From positions 1 through 20,264 of IMG/VR virus record IMGVR_UViG_3300044533_000985: a stretch of DNA of 20,264 nt; one strand, 5' to 3'. The position numbers and the translations under genes are program-made. The first letter of the stretch is position 1. Each line of letters opens with the position of its first letter. The notes under the pieces were generated by a model that was not told where the DNA came from, made no database searches, and worked only from the letters and a program-made list of their open reading frames with translations. Source of the stretch: a virus. Shown piece by piece: positions 12,448 to 19,574 of this stretch.

Positions 12448-12732
12448 ATGCCGAGTTTTACTCTCCCCGAAGGCGTTGAGATTCCCGAGAATTTGAAGGA
12501 AGGCGAAGCGTTCCAGACGATGGCGACGATTGTCCTCGGTAAGAACGGTAAGGCCGAGTTCATCGAGATTGATGGTATGGCTATTCCCGGCTACGAGAAG
12601 AAGTCGAATGGCAAGAAGCTGGCCGAGCGCGGGGAGGAGATGGAGGAATACGAGGAGGAGGAGGCAGCTCCCGGCGGCGGCGGTTTCATTGCTGAGGTAA
12701 TGCAGCGCGGTCGTGGCGGCCCGATGGCCTAA
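12448..12732 (+). CDS. Small acidic virion-region protein (94 aa)
   Basis: Not recognised. It starts MPSFTLPEGVEIPENLKEGE, has a segment resembling a short beta-sheet (ATIVLGKNGKAEFIEIDGMA), a run of acidic residues (EEMEEYEEEE) and a Gly-rich end (PGGGGFIAEVMQRGRGG). It lies within the late structural region, so it could be a decoration, head-tail joining or assembly protein; there is no direct evidence. No Shine-Dalgarno is seen; the gap to the HNH gene is 30 nt. Confidence 0.7.
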   Translation: MPSFTLPEGVEIPENLKEGEAFQTMATIVLGKNGKAEFIEIDGMAIPGYEKKSNGKKLAERGEEMEEYEEEEAAPGGGGFIAEVMQRGRGGPMA

Positions 12733-12755
12733 GGTTCAACCCATAGAAAAACGAT

Positions 12756-13181
12756 ATGCCAAGTATCACATGCGATGAGGCGGAGACGCTGATCAATGAG
12801 GCGGCATCGCTTGGATGTCGTTCTCCGTGGGAGGTTGAGCTTGCGAAGCTCGCGCTGGAGAATCGCATCGCGACGTATCTTCAGGGTGGCGGAGCGACGC
12901 GCGGCGCGTATCGGAGCGTTACGGCTACCGGCAATGTGGTGAGCGGCGATTATCTGATCATCGCTGATGCGACTGGCGGCGCGATTACGATGGCATTGCC
13001 GCCTGCCGCGCTGGTTCCAGGTCGTATCTACGCTTTTAAGCGCGTCAATAGCGGCGCGAATGCGGTTGTTATCGATCCGAATGCGTCCGAGACGATTGAC
13101 GGCGCGGCGACGTATACGCTATCGGCTCAATGGAATTCCGTGACGATCATGTCGAACGGAACGGCGTGGTTCATTATCTGA
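12756..13181 (+). CDS. Probable virion/tail accessory protein with N-terminal Cys module
   Basis: A 141-aa protein in two parts. Residues 1-40 (MPSITCDEAETLINEAASLG, CRSPWEVELAKLALENRIAT) form a helical module that is also present at the start of the next gene. Residues 50-141 are beta-rich with a tail-fibre-like repeat style (SGDYLIIADATGGAITMALP; GRIYAFKRVNSGANAVVIDP; a Trp-Asn-Ser-Val-Thr end), as in phage tail and baseplate-associated domains. It probably attaches a structural beta domain through the N-terminal module. Assignment is by pattern and position. Confidence 0.7.
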   Translation: MPSITCDEAETLINEAASLGCRSPWEVELAKLALENRIATYLQGGGATRGAYRSVTATGNVVSGDYLIIADATGGAITMALPPAALVPGRIYAFKRVNSGANAVVIDPNASETIDGAATYTLSAQWNSVTIMSNGTAWFII

Positions 13182-13188
13182 GAATTCT

Positions 13189-13398
13189 ATGGCCAACATC
13201 TCCTGTAGCGAAGCGGCGGCATTGATTGCGGAGGCGTATGGCGCGTCCTGCAAGAGCAACCGCGAGAAGAACCTGCTGGAGATTGGCCTACTCTGGGAGG
13301 CTGCGACTCTTGGCGGAAATGCGGATATCACGGCGGATAACACGGTGATAAGTGCGGACAGCACGATCATCACGGCTGACATGACCGAGTTTTTCTAA
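13189..13398 (+). CDS. Small paralogue of the preceding module (69 aa)
   Basis: A 69-aa protein whose first 40 residues (MANISCSEAAALIAEAYGAS, CKSNREKNLLEIGLLWEAAT) align with those of the preceding gene: both have I-[ST]-C-x-EA near the start, a second Cys near residue 21, and a Glu-rich helix. The C-terminus carries a short repeat of the form I-[TS]-AD-x-T, three times. The tandem arrangement suggests duplication of a linker or attachment module followed by domain loss or gain. Confidence 0.7.
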   Translation: MANISCSEAAALIAEAYGASCKSNREKNLLEIGLLWEAATLGGNADITADNTVISADSTIITADMTEFF

Positions 13399-13425
13399 GA
13401 CCGAAAGAAACCCCTTACATAGATT

Positions 13426-14670
13426 ATGGCACAGCAAACGATTAACGTAGGCGCAGCTCCGAATGACGGAACGGGAACGCCGCTGCGTACGGCATTCCAG
13501 TACACGAACAGCAACTTCAGCGAGCTGTACACGGCTGTCGGGCCGAGCGGCAACAACATCGTCGTACCCGGCTCCGCCACCATCACCGGCGATCTGACGG
13601 TGGCGACTGATCGGCTGAAGGTTACTGGTGGCAATGTTGGTATTGGCACTGCCACTCCTACCAATTACGCGAATTACACGACGCTAACGATCAATGGAAC
13701 CAATGGTGGCGAGATTGATCTAACCGATGGTGGGACGTTGCGCGGTCAGTTGTTTTCCGAAAGCACTGGACTCACGCTGGCTGCTGTTGGCGGGTTGATT
13801 AAGTTTGGTGCTGGAACTGGCGGCACTGAAAAAATGCGCATTGACTCCTCCGGCAACGTCGGCGTGGGGGTTACGCCGAGTTCAGCCAAATTGGAAGTTA
13901 ATGGTGCTGGTCGATTTAGTGGATTCGGAGTCAATTCGATTGGACTTAACACCACCGGAACTGCTCAAAACTTTGTTCGATACACCACCGCAGGTGCTGA
14001 TTGCTACATCGGAACCGAATCTAGTGTTGCTGGAGGATTCTTCACCGGATCTACTGCTTACGCCACTTGCATTTACAACGCTAGCAACACTCCGATCCAG
14101 TTCTTCACGAATGGGTCAGTGAAGGCTACGCTCGACGCGAGCGGGAATTTGTTGGTGGGGACGACGAGTTCGCTTCCCTCGTTTGCAAATGGAAGGATTG
14201 AGGCTCTTGCTGCCGCTTCTTCTTACGGGATGGTGATTGACGCAACTGATACATCTGCATCTGGAATCGGAATCCGTGGAAACACATCAACTGTTGCCGA
14301 GAGCTATTTTAACGCATCTGCTGGAACAACAGTTGGAAGCATTGTAATCAATGCTGGTGGAGTTTCTTTCAACAACACGTCTGACTATCGAATAAAGAAA
14401 GACGTTCAACCTTTGACCGGAGGTCTAGCCCGTGTTAATGCGCTGAAACCTTCTGTCTACAAGTTCAAACATGATGATTCAACCGGAGAGGGCTTCTTGG
14501 CCCACGAACTGGCCGAGGTTGTTCCGCTCGCTGTTACCGGAGAGAAAGATGCCGTAAATGAGGATGGTTCGATCAAGCCTCAGGGAGTCGATCTGTCAAA
14601 GGTCGTCCCGATCTTGGTTGCCGCCATCAAGGAACTGGCCGCTGAAGTTAACGCTCTGAAGAACGCCTAA
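13426..14670 (+). CDS. Tail fibre/spike with C-terminal S74 intramolecular chaperone
   Basis: A 414-aa protein. The N-terminus (MAQQTINVGAAPNDGTGTPL) is a short virion-attachment segment. The middle, residues about 50-310, is a repetitive beta-rich shaft of Gly/Thr/Ser/Asn with motifs such as GNVGIGTATPT and GNVGVGVTPSS. The end, from about residue 318 (SDYRIKKDVQPLTGGLARVN), is an S74 peptidase domain that folds the trimer and then cuts itself off; SDYRIKK contains the Ser-Lys pair of the family, and HELAEVVP and DLSKVVPILVAAIKELAAE follow. The shaft region has more A/T-rich codons than its neighbours, as expected for swapped host-range segments. Confidence 0.9.
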   Translation: MAQQTINVGAAPNDGTGTPLRTAFQYTNSNFSELYTAVGPSGNNIVVPGSATITGDLTVATDRLKVTGGNVGIGTATPTNYANYTTLTINGTNGGEIDLTDGGTLRGQLFSESTGLTLAAVGGLIKFGAGTGGTEKMRIDSSGNVGVGVTPSSAKLEVNGAGRFSGFGVNSIGLNTTGTAQNFVRYTTAGADCYIGTESSVAGGFFTGSTAYATCIYNASNTPIQFFTNGSVKATLDASGNLLVGTTSSLPSFANGRIEALAAASSYGMVIDATDTSASGIGIRGNTSTVAESYFNASAGTTVGSIVINAGGVSFNNTSDYRIKKDVQPLTGGLARVNALKPSVYKFKHDDSTGEGFLAHELAEVVPLAVTGEKDAVNEDGSIKPQGVDLSKVVPILVAAIKELAAEVNALKNA

Positions 14671-14671
14671 T

Positions 14672-15130
14672 ATGAACATCTCCATCAACTGGATCATCGA
14701 ACGCCTTCTCGTTAAGCCCACCGAAGGCACTCTCACCGATGTCGTCATCACCGCCGACTGGAGGTGCAACGGCACGCAGGATAACTACAGCGGCACCTGC
14801 TACGGCTCGTCGTCGTTTGCTCCGCCTACTGGATCGTTCACGCCTTACGATCAGCTCACGCAGGATCAGGTGTTGGGCTGGTGCTTCGCCAACGGCGTTG
14901 ATCAGGCGGCTATTGAGGCGAACGTGACGCAGCAGATCCAGAACCAGATCGACCCGCCGGTTGTCGTTTTGCCGCTGCCGTGGGTGCCGCCGGTTCCTCC
15001 TGCGCCGGTTGTCGTTCTGCCGCTGCCGTGGGTGCCTCCTGCGCCTGATCCGGTGCCGCCGATGCTGCCTTACATTGCGCCGGTTTTGGTTGCGAATGAT
15101 GCTCCCGTCGCCGATGCTTCGGCGGCATGA
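14672..15130 (+). CDS. Tail-associated protein with Pro-rich tandem repeat (DUF7936-like)
   Basis: A 152-aa protein. Residues about 20-95 (DVVITADWRCNGTQDNYSGT, FAPPTGSFTPYDQLTQDQVL, and a helix with EANVTQQIQNQID) resemble a small phage protein family that I believe is catalogued as DUF7936; the FTPYDQLT and VLGW elements are shared by memory only. The C-terminal half is Pro/Val-rich with a 16-residue tandem repeat (PVVVLPLPWVPP...). It directly follows the S74 fibre (one nt apart), so a tail or fibre-accessory role is likely. It overlaps the next gene by ATGA. Confidence 0.72.
   Translation: MNISINWIIERLLVKPTEGTLTDVVITADWRCNGTQDNYSGTCYGSSSFAPPTGSFTPYDQLTQDQVLGWCFANGVDQAAIEANVTQQIQNQIDPPVVVLPLPWVPPVPPAPVVVLPLPWVPPAPDPVPPMLPYIAPVLVANDAPVADASAA
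14956..15036 (+). repeat. 48-bp-period tandem repeat inside the Pro-rich protein
   Basis: A 33-nt unit at 14956-14988 recurs at 15004-15036 with one base different (period 48 nt, 16 codons). It encodes PVVVLPLPWVPP twice. Repeats of this kind expand or contract by slippage and may vary between isolates. Confidence 0.75.
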
Positions 15131-15291
15131 TTACAATCCAACTAACGACCGAACAAGTTAACAACCTGCTGCAACTCATCGATATCTCGATTAAGGCTGG
15201 CGGCTTTCAGAACGCAAAAGTCGGAGTACCTCTGGCTGAACTGATTCTGGAAGCCGCCAAATCTTCGCAGCAGATTGAAATAGCCAAGTAA
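15127..15291 (+). CDS. Small hypothetical protein (54 aa)
   Basis: A 54-aa gene that starts in an ATGA overlap with the previous stop. It reads MITIQLTTEQVNNLLQLIDI, then SIKAGGFQNAKVGVPLAELI and a helical end. Similar small helical proteins with LT-x-EQV and AGG-x-QNA elements are common in phages and of unknown function. It lies between the tail genes and the lysis cluster. Confidence 0.7.
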   Translation: MITIQLTTEQVNNLLQLIDISIKAGGFQNAKVGVPLAELILEAAKSSQQIEIAK

Positions 15292-15299
15292 ATCATCCC

Positions 15300-15482
15300 A
15301 TGACTGAATCCCACTTCATGCGAGACATGCTTGCGGCGGTAAGTGGGCCAGCCATCGGAATACTCGGGAACGCGGTTTTCTCAGACCCGAACCTCAAGAC
15401 GGCATCGCTCGCGTTCGGTGCCGTCACTGCTTTTATTGTCTGCCTGTCCAAAGCCATCGACCTGTATCGAAAGTTCAAATGA
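15300..15482 (+). CDS. Small membrane protein in the lysis cluster (60 aa)
   Basis: A 60-aa protein with two hydrophobic stretches, AAVSGPAIGILGNAVF (residues 12-27) and SLAFGAVTAFIVCLSKAIDL (36-55), ending in a basic tail (YRKFK). Size and topology fit a small holin or antiholin-like protein. It overlaps the Pam3-gp28-like holin by ATGA, so the two may form a holin/antiholin or pinholin pair. No clear Shine-Dalgarno. Confidence 0.65.
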   Translation: MTESHFMRDMLAAVSGPAIGILGNAVFSDPNLKTASLAFGAVTAFIVCLSKAIDLYRKFK

Positions 15483-15667
15483 ACCCCAATCTCACCTCTC
15501 TCATCCGCCATCTTCTATCCGCCGCTGGTGGTTTCCTCGTCGCCAAAGGTCTGGCTTCAGCCGATCAGGTCGCCGAACTTGCCGGTGCCACTGTGAGCAT
15601 CATCGGCGTCGCTTGGTCGATCTTCAATAATAAGAGCAAGAAGGCCGAGAGCGAGAAACCTGAGTGA
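15479..15667 (+). CDS. Holin (Pam3-gp28-like)
   Basis: A 62-aa protein with two membrane segments, LIRHLLSAAGGFLVAKGL (8-25) and VAELAGATVSIIGVAWSIFN (31-50), a short acidic turn (ASADQ) and a Lys-rich tail (NNKSKKAESEK). This fits the Pam3-gp28 type of holin, which forms inner-membrane holes to release the endolysin. It starts at an ATGA overlap and is followed by an overlapping TGATG junction. The endolysin itself is not in the immediate vicinity; the only lysozyme-like gene is at 5538. Confidence 0.8.
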   Translation: MNPNLTSLIRHLLSAAGGFLVAKGLASADQVAELAGATVSIIGVAWSIFNNKSKKAESEKPE

Positions 15668-15846
15668 TGAACTTTCTGGCCGACTTGGTGATGAAGCTGG
15701 TCATCTGGCTTCATGCGCTGACGAAGCAGGATGTCTCAAGTGAAGACGCCAAGAAACAACCTGATCTTAAGCGCGGTCTTCTTGATCGCATTGATGAGCA
15801 TGAGCGTGAGCTGCGCGAGCCGGGTGATTTACGTCCCCCACGGTGA
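15667..15846 (+). CDS. Small membrane-anchored protein, possible inner spanin
   Basis: A 59-aa protein: an N-terminal membrane segment (FLADLVMKLVIWLHAL) followed by a charged, coiled-coil-like half (EDAKKQPDLKRGLLDRIDEH, then ERELREP). This is the topology of an inner spanin (Rz), although much shorter than usual. An out-of-phase lipoprotein-like gene starts inside it (15731) and runs past its end, the classic Rz/Rz1 nested layout. ATG at 15667 overlaps the holin stop by one base. Function is inferred from topology and context only. Confidence 0.5.
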   Translation: MNFLADLVMKLVIWLHALTKQDVSSEDAKKQPDLKRGLLDRIDEHERELREPGDLRPPR

Positions 15847-15970
15847 GCCTGTGCGCCTCGCTGAGAGCGTTGAGGCCAAGGTCTGGACTGTTGACGCCAG
15901 CGGCAAAACGGTGCGTAGTAAGAACCGAATTACCATCCATGAGGGCTGGTATGCATTGCCAAAGGAGTAA
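15731..15970 (+). CDS. Lipoprotein-like protein, possible outer spanin
   Basis: A 79-aa protein with a short basic start, a hydrophobic segment (LILSAVFLIALMSM) and a Cys (C28) preceded by SVS, an imperfect lipobox since the -3 position is Ser. The mature part (VIYVPHGEPVRLAESVEAKV and a C-terminus with HEGWYALP) occurs in many phages near the lysis genes. An outer-spanin or small outer-membrane lipoprotein role is likely. It overlaps the preceding gene by 116 nt in another frame, and AAAGGAG near its end serves the next gene as ribosome-binding site. Confidence 0.65.
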   Translation: MSQVKTPRNNLILSAVFLIALMSMSVSCASRVIYVPHGEPVRLAESVEAKVWTVDASGKTVRSKNRITIHEGWYALPKE

Positions 15971-16117
15971 ATGAGCTATAACGCACCATATCGTGGTTCG
16001 CCGTCAGTCTCACGACCGAGCGGAAGCGGACCTTACAAACAGTCGCCACCGCCGAAACCTCCGGTTAAGCCGGTTGCAAGGCCGGTTCCGAGCGGAAGCG
16101 GTCCGTATCGAAAGTAA
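15971..16117 (+). CDS. 48-aa Pro/Ser/Gly-rich repeat protein
   Basis: A short gene with one of the best ribosome-binding sites in the window (AAAGGAG, five nt before its ATG) abutting the upstream stop. The protein contains a duplicated motif, RPSGSGPYK near residue 16 and VPSGSGPYR at the end, separated by a Pro/Lys-rich linker (SPPPKPPVKPVARP). It is probably disordered. It is the last gene of the late arm before the terminator. Function unknown. Confidence 0.65.
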   Translation: MSYNAPYRGSPSVSRPSGSGPYKQSPPPKPPVKPVARPVPSGSGPYRK

Positions 16118-16123
16118 ACGAAA

Positions 16124-16156
16124 AGCCCCCGGTGGTAATTGAAACCATCGGGGGCT
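16124..16156. terminator. Bidirectional terminator between converging arms
   Basis: A 13-bp stem (16124-16136 with 16144-16156, one G-U pair, 7-nt loop, GC-rich AGCCCCC/GGGGGCT base). It is followed by TTTT on the minus-strand reading and by a weaker T-rich stretch on the plus strand. It lies between a plus gene ending at 16117 and a minus gene ending at 16164, so it should end both transcripts. Confidence 0.8.
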
Positions 16157-16163
16157 AATTGTT

Positions 16164-17333
16164 TCAGCGTCCCAGAGACTTTAGAACGCTCGCCACAAAG
16201 TCCTCGCTCTTGGCGTTGTTTACATTGGCCGACTTGAAGCCGGGATTCATCGCCTTCGAGCTGACACCAGGCTCGCTTCCACGGTACTTCGCCAGTTCGG
16301 CTTGCAAGCGTTTGTTTACCTCAACCTGAGAATAGAGAAGCTCGCGGTATTTCGGCGCGGCAGCGGCCCAAAGAGCAGCCTTGGCGAGGTCTTCTTCGCT
16401 ATTCTCACCATTGAAGATTTGCTGCGCGAGGCTTAGACGCTGGTTCAGTTCACCATTCCATTCCTCATCGCCCTCACGCGGCTCGAAGATTTCAAGAGCG
16501 CGAGCATTCTCGCTCACCTTCGCCCAGGTCTTACTGGCCGACTCCAATGCAGCCTTCGTCCCCTGCTCGTTGTCCTGCTGATACTTCGAGATGATGGCGT
16601 CGTAATCGGACTTAGCCTCGGACATCTCCGCAGCCTTCTCGCCGTTAATCTCGTCGTAGCGAACGATCAGCGCGCCGAGCTTGGCCTTCTTGGAGGGCGA
16701 AAGACCGTCAACGATGTCGTCGATCTGCGAGTTCCGGTAGTCGCTCTCGGGCGACTTGAGTAGGCCAACAAGTCGCTCTCCATCGGTTCCGACAAGACCT
16801 TTCACAGACTCGAAGACGCTATTGATCTTGCCTTCGTACTTCTTGACGAACTCAGGGTGACGCTCGATGTCGAGCAGTCGAACACGCTCGGAAAGCGCGT
16901 CACGCTCCTCCTGCAAGGTCTTGAGTTGAGCTTCGAAGTTAGGATTAGTGGTCTTGCCAGCCTTCAGCTCGTCCAGTTGCTTGGCCAACTGCGCCTTCTC
17001 CTCCTTGATCTTGCGGAATGCGTCAGCGGCTTTCGTAGACTTAATCGTCTCGGGAATATCGGAATCAGCGTCCGTAGAAGTCGGAGCCTCGGCGGCCTGC
17101 TTCTTTGAAGATCCGAACAAACGCTCGATGTCCTTCTCGGACTTGCTGGCAGGCTTGGTCGTTTCGGCGGCTGGCGTAGCTGCCTTCTTAGCAGGCTTAG
17201 GCTCCTCGGTAACCGGAGTCGATACGCCTTCATCGGCTTCAGCTCCCATACGGTTGAATGCGTCGAGAATCGAGTTGCCAAAGTCAGGTTGCGACGCCGG
17301 ATTTGTCAGCGGAGAATTCAGTGGTTCGTCCAT
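16164..17333 (-). CDS. Scaffold-like coiled-coil protein (389 aa)
   Basis: A 389-aa protein with the typical architecture of a capsid scaffold. It has a disordered, Pro/Ala/Lys/Thr-rich N-terminal 90 residues, a central coiled coil (AADAFRKIKEEKAQLAKQLD; AQLKTLQEERDALSERVRLL) and charged helices to the end, where a short basic-hydrophobic tip (DFVASVLKSLGR) could contact capsid subunits. It is acidic overall. The gene is on the opposite strand from the putative capsid gene and 4.6 kb away, which is unusual for a scaffold. A structural or tail-length protein is the alternative. Starts at ATG 17333 after CAAATT without Shine-Dalgarno. Confidence 0.55.
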   Translation of the reverse strand: MDEPLNSPLTNPASQPDFGNSILDAFNRMGAEADEGVSTPVTEEPKPAKKAATPAAETTKPASKSEKDIERLFGSSKKQAAEAPTSTDADSDIPETIKSTKAADAFRKIKEEKAQLAKQLDELKAGKTTNPNFEAQLKTLQEERDALSERVRLLDIERHPEFVKKYEGKINSVFESVKGLVGTDGERLVGLLKSPESDYRNSQIDDIVDGLSPSKKAKLGALIVRYDEINGEKAAEMSEAKSDYDAIISKYQQDNEQGTKAALESASKTWAKVSENARALEIFEPREGDEEWNGELNQRLSLAQQIFNGENSEEDLAKAALWAAAAPKYRELLYSQVEVNKRLQAELAKYRGSEPGVSSKAMNPGFKSANVNNAKSEDFVASVLKSLGR

Positions 17334-17339
17334 AATTTG

Positions 17340-17663
17340 TTAGTATTGCTTTTCGAAGGTTGCTTCAGGTTCCTTAGTTGTTTCATTCACCGACAATTTT
17401 CGAAGGTTTTCAAGACAATGCGCGTAGCCAGCGGTTACACCGGCAGCGAAAATGATGTCAGATTCCTTCGCTCCATGAGACGGCATCGGCACCGGCATGG
17501 ATTCAGCAACGATGCGGATTGCCATGCGTAAGAGCGGAGTCTGTAACAGCTTTGAGAATTCAGCACTCTCACCGCTTGTCATCCAGTCCGCCATATTTAC
17601 GTCAGGCAGATTCTTCAGGTCCGATTTCTGGGTCTTCGTTGAGCCTTTCAGCCAATTTATCAT
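17340..17663 (-). CDS. Hypothetical protein (107 aa)
   Basis: Not recognised. It starts MINWLKGSTKTQKSDLKNLP, has a central helix-rich part (FSKLLQTPLLRMAIRIVAES) and a segment DIIFAAGVTAGYAHCLENLR. Its first 62 nt overlap the end of the beta-propeller gene in another frame; an internal ATG at 17594 (MADWMTS) would avoid this overlap and lies just after that gene's stop. Only six nt separate it from the scaffold-like gene, which implies co-expression. Confidence 0.65.
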   Translation of the reverse strand: MINWLKGSTKTQKSDLKNLPDVNMADWMTSGESAEFSKLLQTPLLRMAIRIVAESMPVPMPSHGAKESDIIFAAGVTAGYAHCLENLRKLSVNETTKEPEATFEKQY

Positions 17664-18945
17664 ACTTTGTCTTCTTGTTTCGTTTCAGTTTATGCCTCTG
17701 CGGAATTGGGTCGAGAACCTCGTCTAGTTTGATCGGTTTCTCAGGTGTAACGACATCTCGCTTGGGTCTAATCACCTTCGTCACCTCCAGCATGTCGGCT
17801 AGTGGCAGCTTGATGTAGCCGCAATCAACGTCGTTGATGCCGTATGAGACGACGAAATGATTCTTCGCGCTGTCGTAGAATGCGCCGCACGGGAATACGA
17901 CCGCAGGCAATCCCGGCCACCAGTCCTGCTGATTCGTGCCGGTGAGAAGCGGCAGCGTCGTCATGCGGACAATGCGGAATGGAGCCTTAGCCTCGAATGC
18001 GTAAGCTCCCATGTAGTAACGACGCTTCTTATTTATCCACGGCAGCGAGCTGTGAAAAAAGGTCCAGTACAAGCCATCGACCAGAATGGGATTCGAGCCG
18101 CCGCGCACCTCGCCAAACTTCCAGAGCGGATTGAACTCGTCGGTGACATACTCCGCTTCCTTCTCAAGACGCCCATTAAGGCGCACTACGACATGAGGAT
18201 TAGCTGAATACACCATGTGTGGCGTGTTGTCGTGGACGAAGTAAAGCCAGTTCTTCTCATGGCCATCGTTCACCATCGCCTGGGCGTAGTTGTTGCCGTA
18301 GATCGGATCGAATCGGGCGACGTTCAGGAACTGCTTGTCCAAGACGAACATTGCCTGATGCGCGTAGCTCTTGAACGGGACGAACGTGCAGCAGCTTAGT
18401 CCGTACTTGTCGCCGAACTTGACCACTCGCGGATCTTCGAACTGCTCTCCCGGCATGTGCGAGGTAAGTGTCAGCAACGCCTTCTTGATGGCTCCAAGAT
18501 CCTTGGTCAGCTCGAAGACAACGATGTCGTTCTTCTCAAGGTAAACGTCCTCATCCTTCTCGCGCTTGTTGCGGCAGCGTCGGGCGAAAAGCAGGATCTG
18601 ACCGCTCGGTTCCTGAATGATTGCAGGGTTGAAGTAGTAGGTTCCAACCTCCTCAGGAAGCGTGATTTTGCCAACCTCCCAGTCGCACTGTTCGGCCAGC
18701 TTGGGTACGTCGTTCTTTGCGTAGCTCATTAGAAACTCGGCTGCGAATTTGATTTCGTCGTATTGAGCAAGCCAATGGTCGCGCTCCTCGCGGACCTCGG
18801 TTAAATGCTCTTCGTTTTCTTTGGTTCTAATCTCAAGCGTCTTCTGCAAATCCTCGATCTGCATCAGCAAATCGGCCTGACCATCACCGCCATTTGCGAA
18901 TCGTTTGAGAGCTTTAAGAGACAGACTTCGGATGATGTCTTTCAT
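17602..18945 (-). CDS. GH130-like five-bladed beta-propeller with N-terminal coiled coil
   Basis: A 447-aa protein. Residues 25-62 form a coiled coil (DLLMQIEDLQKTLEIRTKEN); residues about 95-395 are a beta-propeller. The EDPR motif at 170-173 (D171) corresponds to the catalytic Asp region of GH130 glycoside phosphorylases, followed by EKNWLYFVH, GEVRGGSNPILVDGLYWTFF, YYMGAYAFEA and VVFPCGAFYDSAKNHFVVSY. The last 40 residues are basic. GH130 enzymes act on beta-mannosides; propellers of this type also occur fused or adjacent to glycosyltransferases. Start overlaps the GT25-like stop (TAATG). Substrate unknown. Confidence 0.78.
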   Translation of the reverse strand: MKDIIRSLSLKALKRFANGGDGQADLLMQIEDLQKTLEIRTKENEEHLTEVREERDHWLAQYDEIKFAAEFLMSYAKNDVPKLAEQCDWEVGKITLPEEVGTYYFNPAIIQEPSGQILLFARRCRNKREKDEDVYLEKNDIVVFELTKDLGAIKKALLTLTSHMPGEQFEDPRVVKFGDKYGLSCCTFVPFKSYAHQAMFVLDKQFLNVARFDPIYGNNYAQAMVNDGHEKNWLYFVHDNTPHMVYSANPHVVVRLNGRLEKEAEYVTDEFNPLWKFGEVRGGSNPILVDGLYWTFFHSSLPWINKKRRYYMGAYAFEAKAPFRIVRMTTLPLLTGTNQQDWWPGLPAVVFPCGAFYDSAKNHFVVSYGINDVDCGYIKLPLADMLEVTKVIRPKRDVVTPEKPIKLDEVLDPIPQRHKLKRNKKTKYDKLAERLNEDPEIGPEESA

Positions 18946-19574
18946 TATGGATACAATTTTGTGTTCTCCTGCGTCGCAAGCCTCGGAAGAATCCCGTAAA
19001 AGTTCATCCTAGGCATCGAATCGACCAGCATCTGGATGTCGATTGGACCCCAAACCTTCTGATTCGTTTCGAGGAGTTTGCAGACACCTTCGTAATTTAC
19101 AAGGTAAGCATGCGTACACATGCCTCGGACCAGCTTGTAAAGATTCGACGCGATGTAGCCGTGGTCTTCAATCGGGTCGGCGCAGCAGCTTCCGATGTAG
19201 ACGACATGCCAGTCGCTCGGGAGGTAGTCCAGATTGTCGGCCAGCTTTGCCTTCCAATCGGCGCATGTGAACTCAACGTCGTCCTCGACAATCAGAAACG
19301 TCCGATGATCAGTCACCTTCGACTCAACCATCCATTTGATGGCCGACCAGACGGAGAAATGGCTGAGTCCGGCGACGATTGTTTTGACCTTTGCCTTCTC
19401 CTTCTCGCGTGTGTGGTAGTAGTCGGTCGAGATGCCACAGTTCTCAGCCCTGAATCCATACATCGGAACCGCATCGATTCCGAATGTCTTCATGTAGCGG
19501 ATGCAACGTCTTTCCTTCTCGCTTTCAGGCTTCGAGACGATGAAGCACGGCGTCTTTTCGAGCTGTAGTTTCAT
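18945..19574 (-). CDS. GT25-like glycosyltransferase
   Basis: A 209-aa protein with the hallmarks of LPS-type glycosyltransferase family 25: PCFIVSKPESEKERRCIRYM at the start, an AGLSHFSVWSAIKWM helix (68-82), the nucleotide-sugar/metal-binding EDD motif in FLIVEDDVEF (E97-D98-D99), and a C-terminal HAYLVNYEGVCKLLE plus IDIQM. GT25 enzymes transfer sugars (often galactose) from UDP-sugars to glycolipids or proteins. The ATG at 19574 is chosen: it overlaps the stop of the methyltransferase (ATGA). It is the middle gene of a sugar-related operon. Confidence 0.85.
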   Translation of the reverse strand: MKLQLEKTPCFIVSKPESEKERRCIRYMKTFGIDAVPMYGFRAENCGISTDYYHTREKEKAKVKTIVAGLSHFSVWSAIKWMVESKVTDHRTFLIVEDDVEFTCADWKAKLADNLDYLPSDWHVVYIGSCCADPIEDHGYIASNLYKLVRGMCTHAYLVNYEGVCKLLETNQKVWGPIDIQMLVDSMPRMNFYGILPRLATQENTKLYP

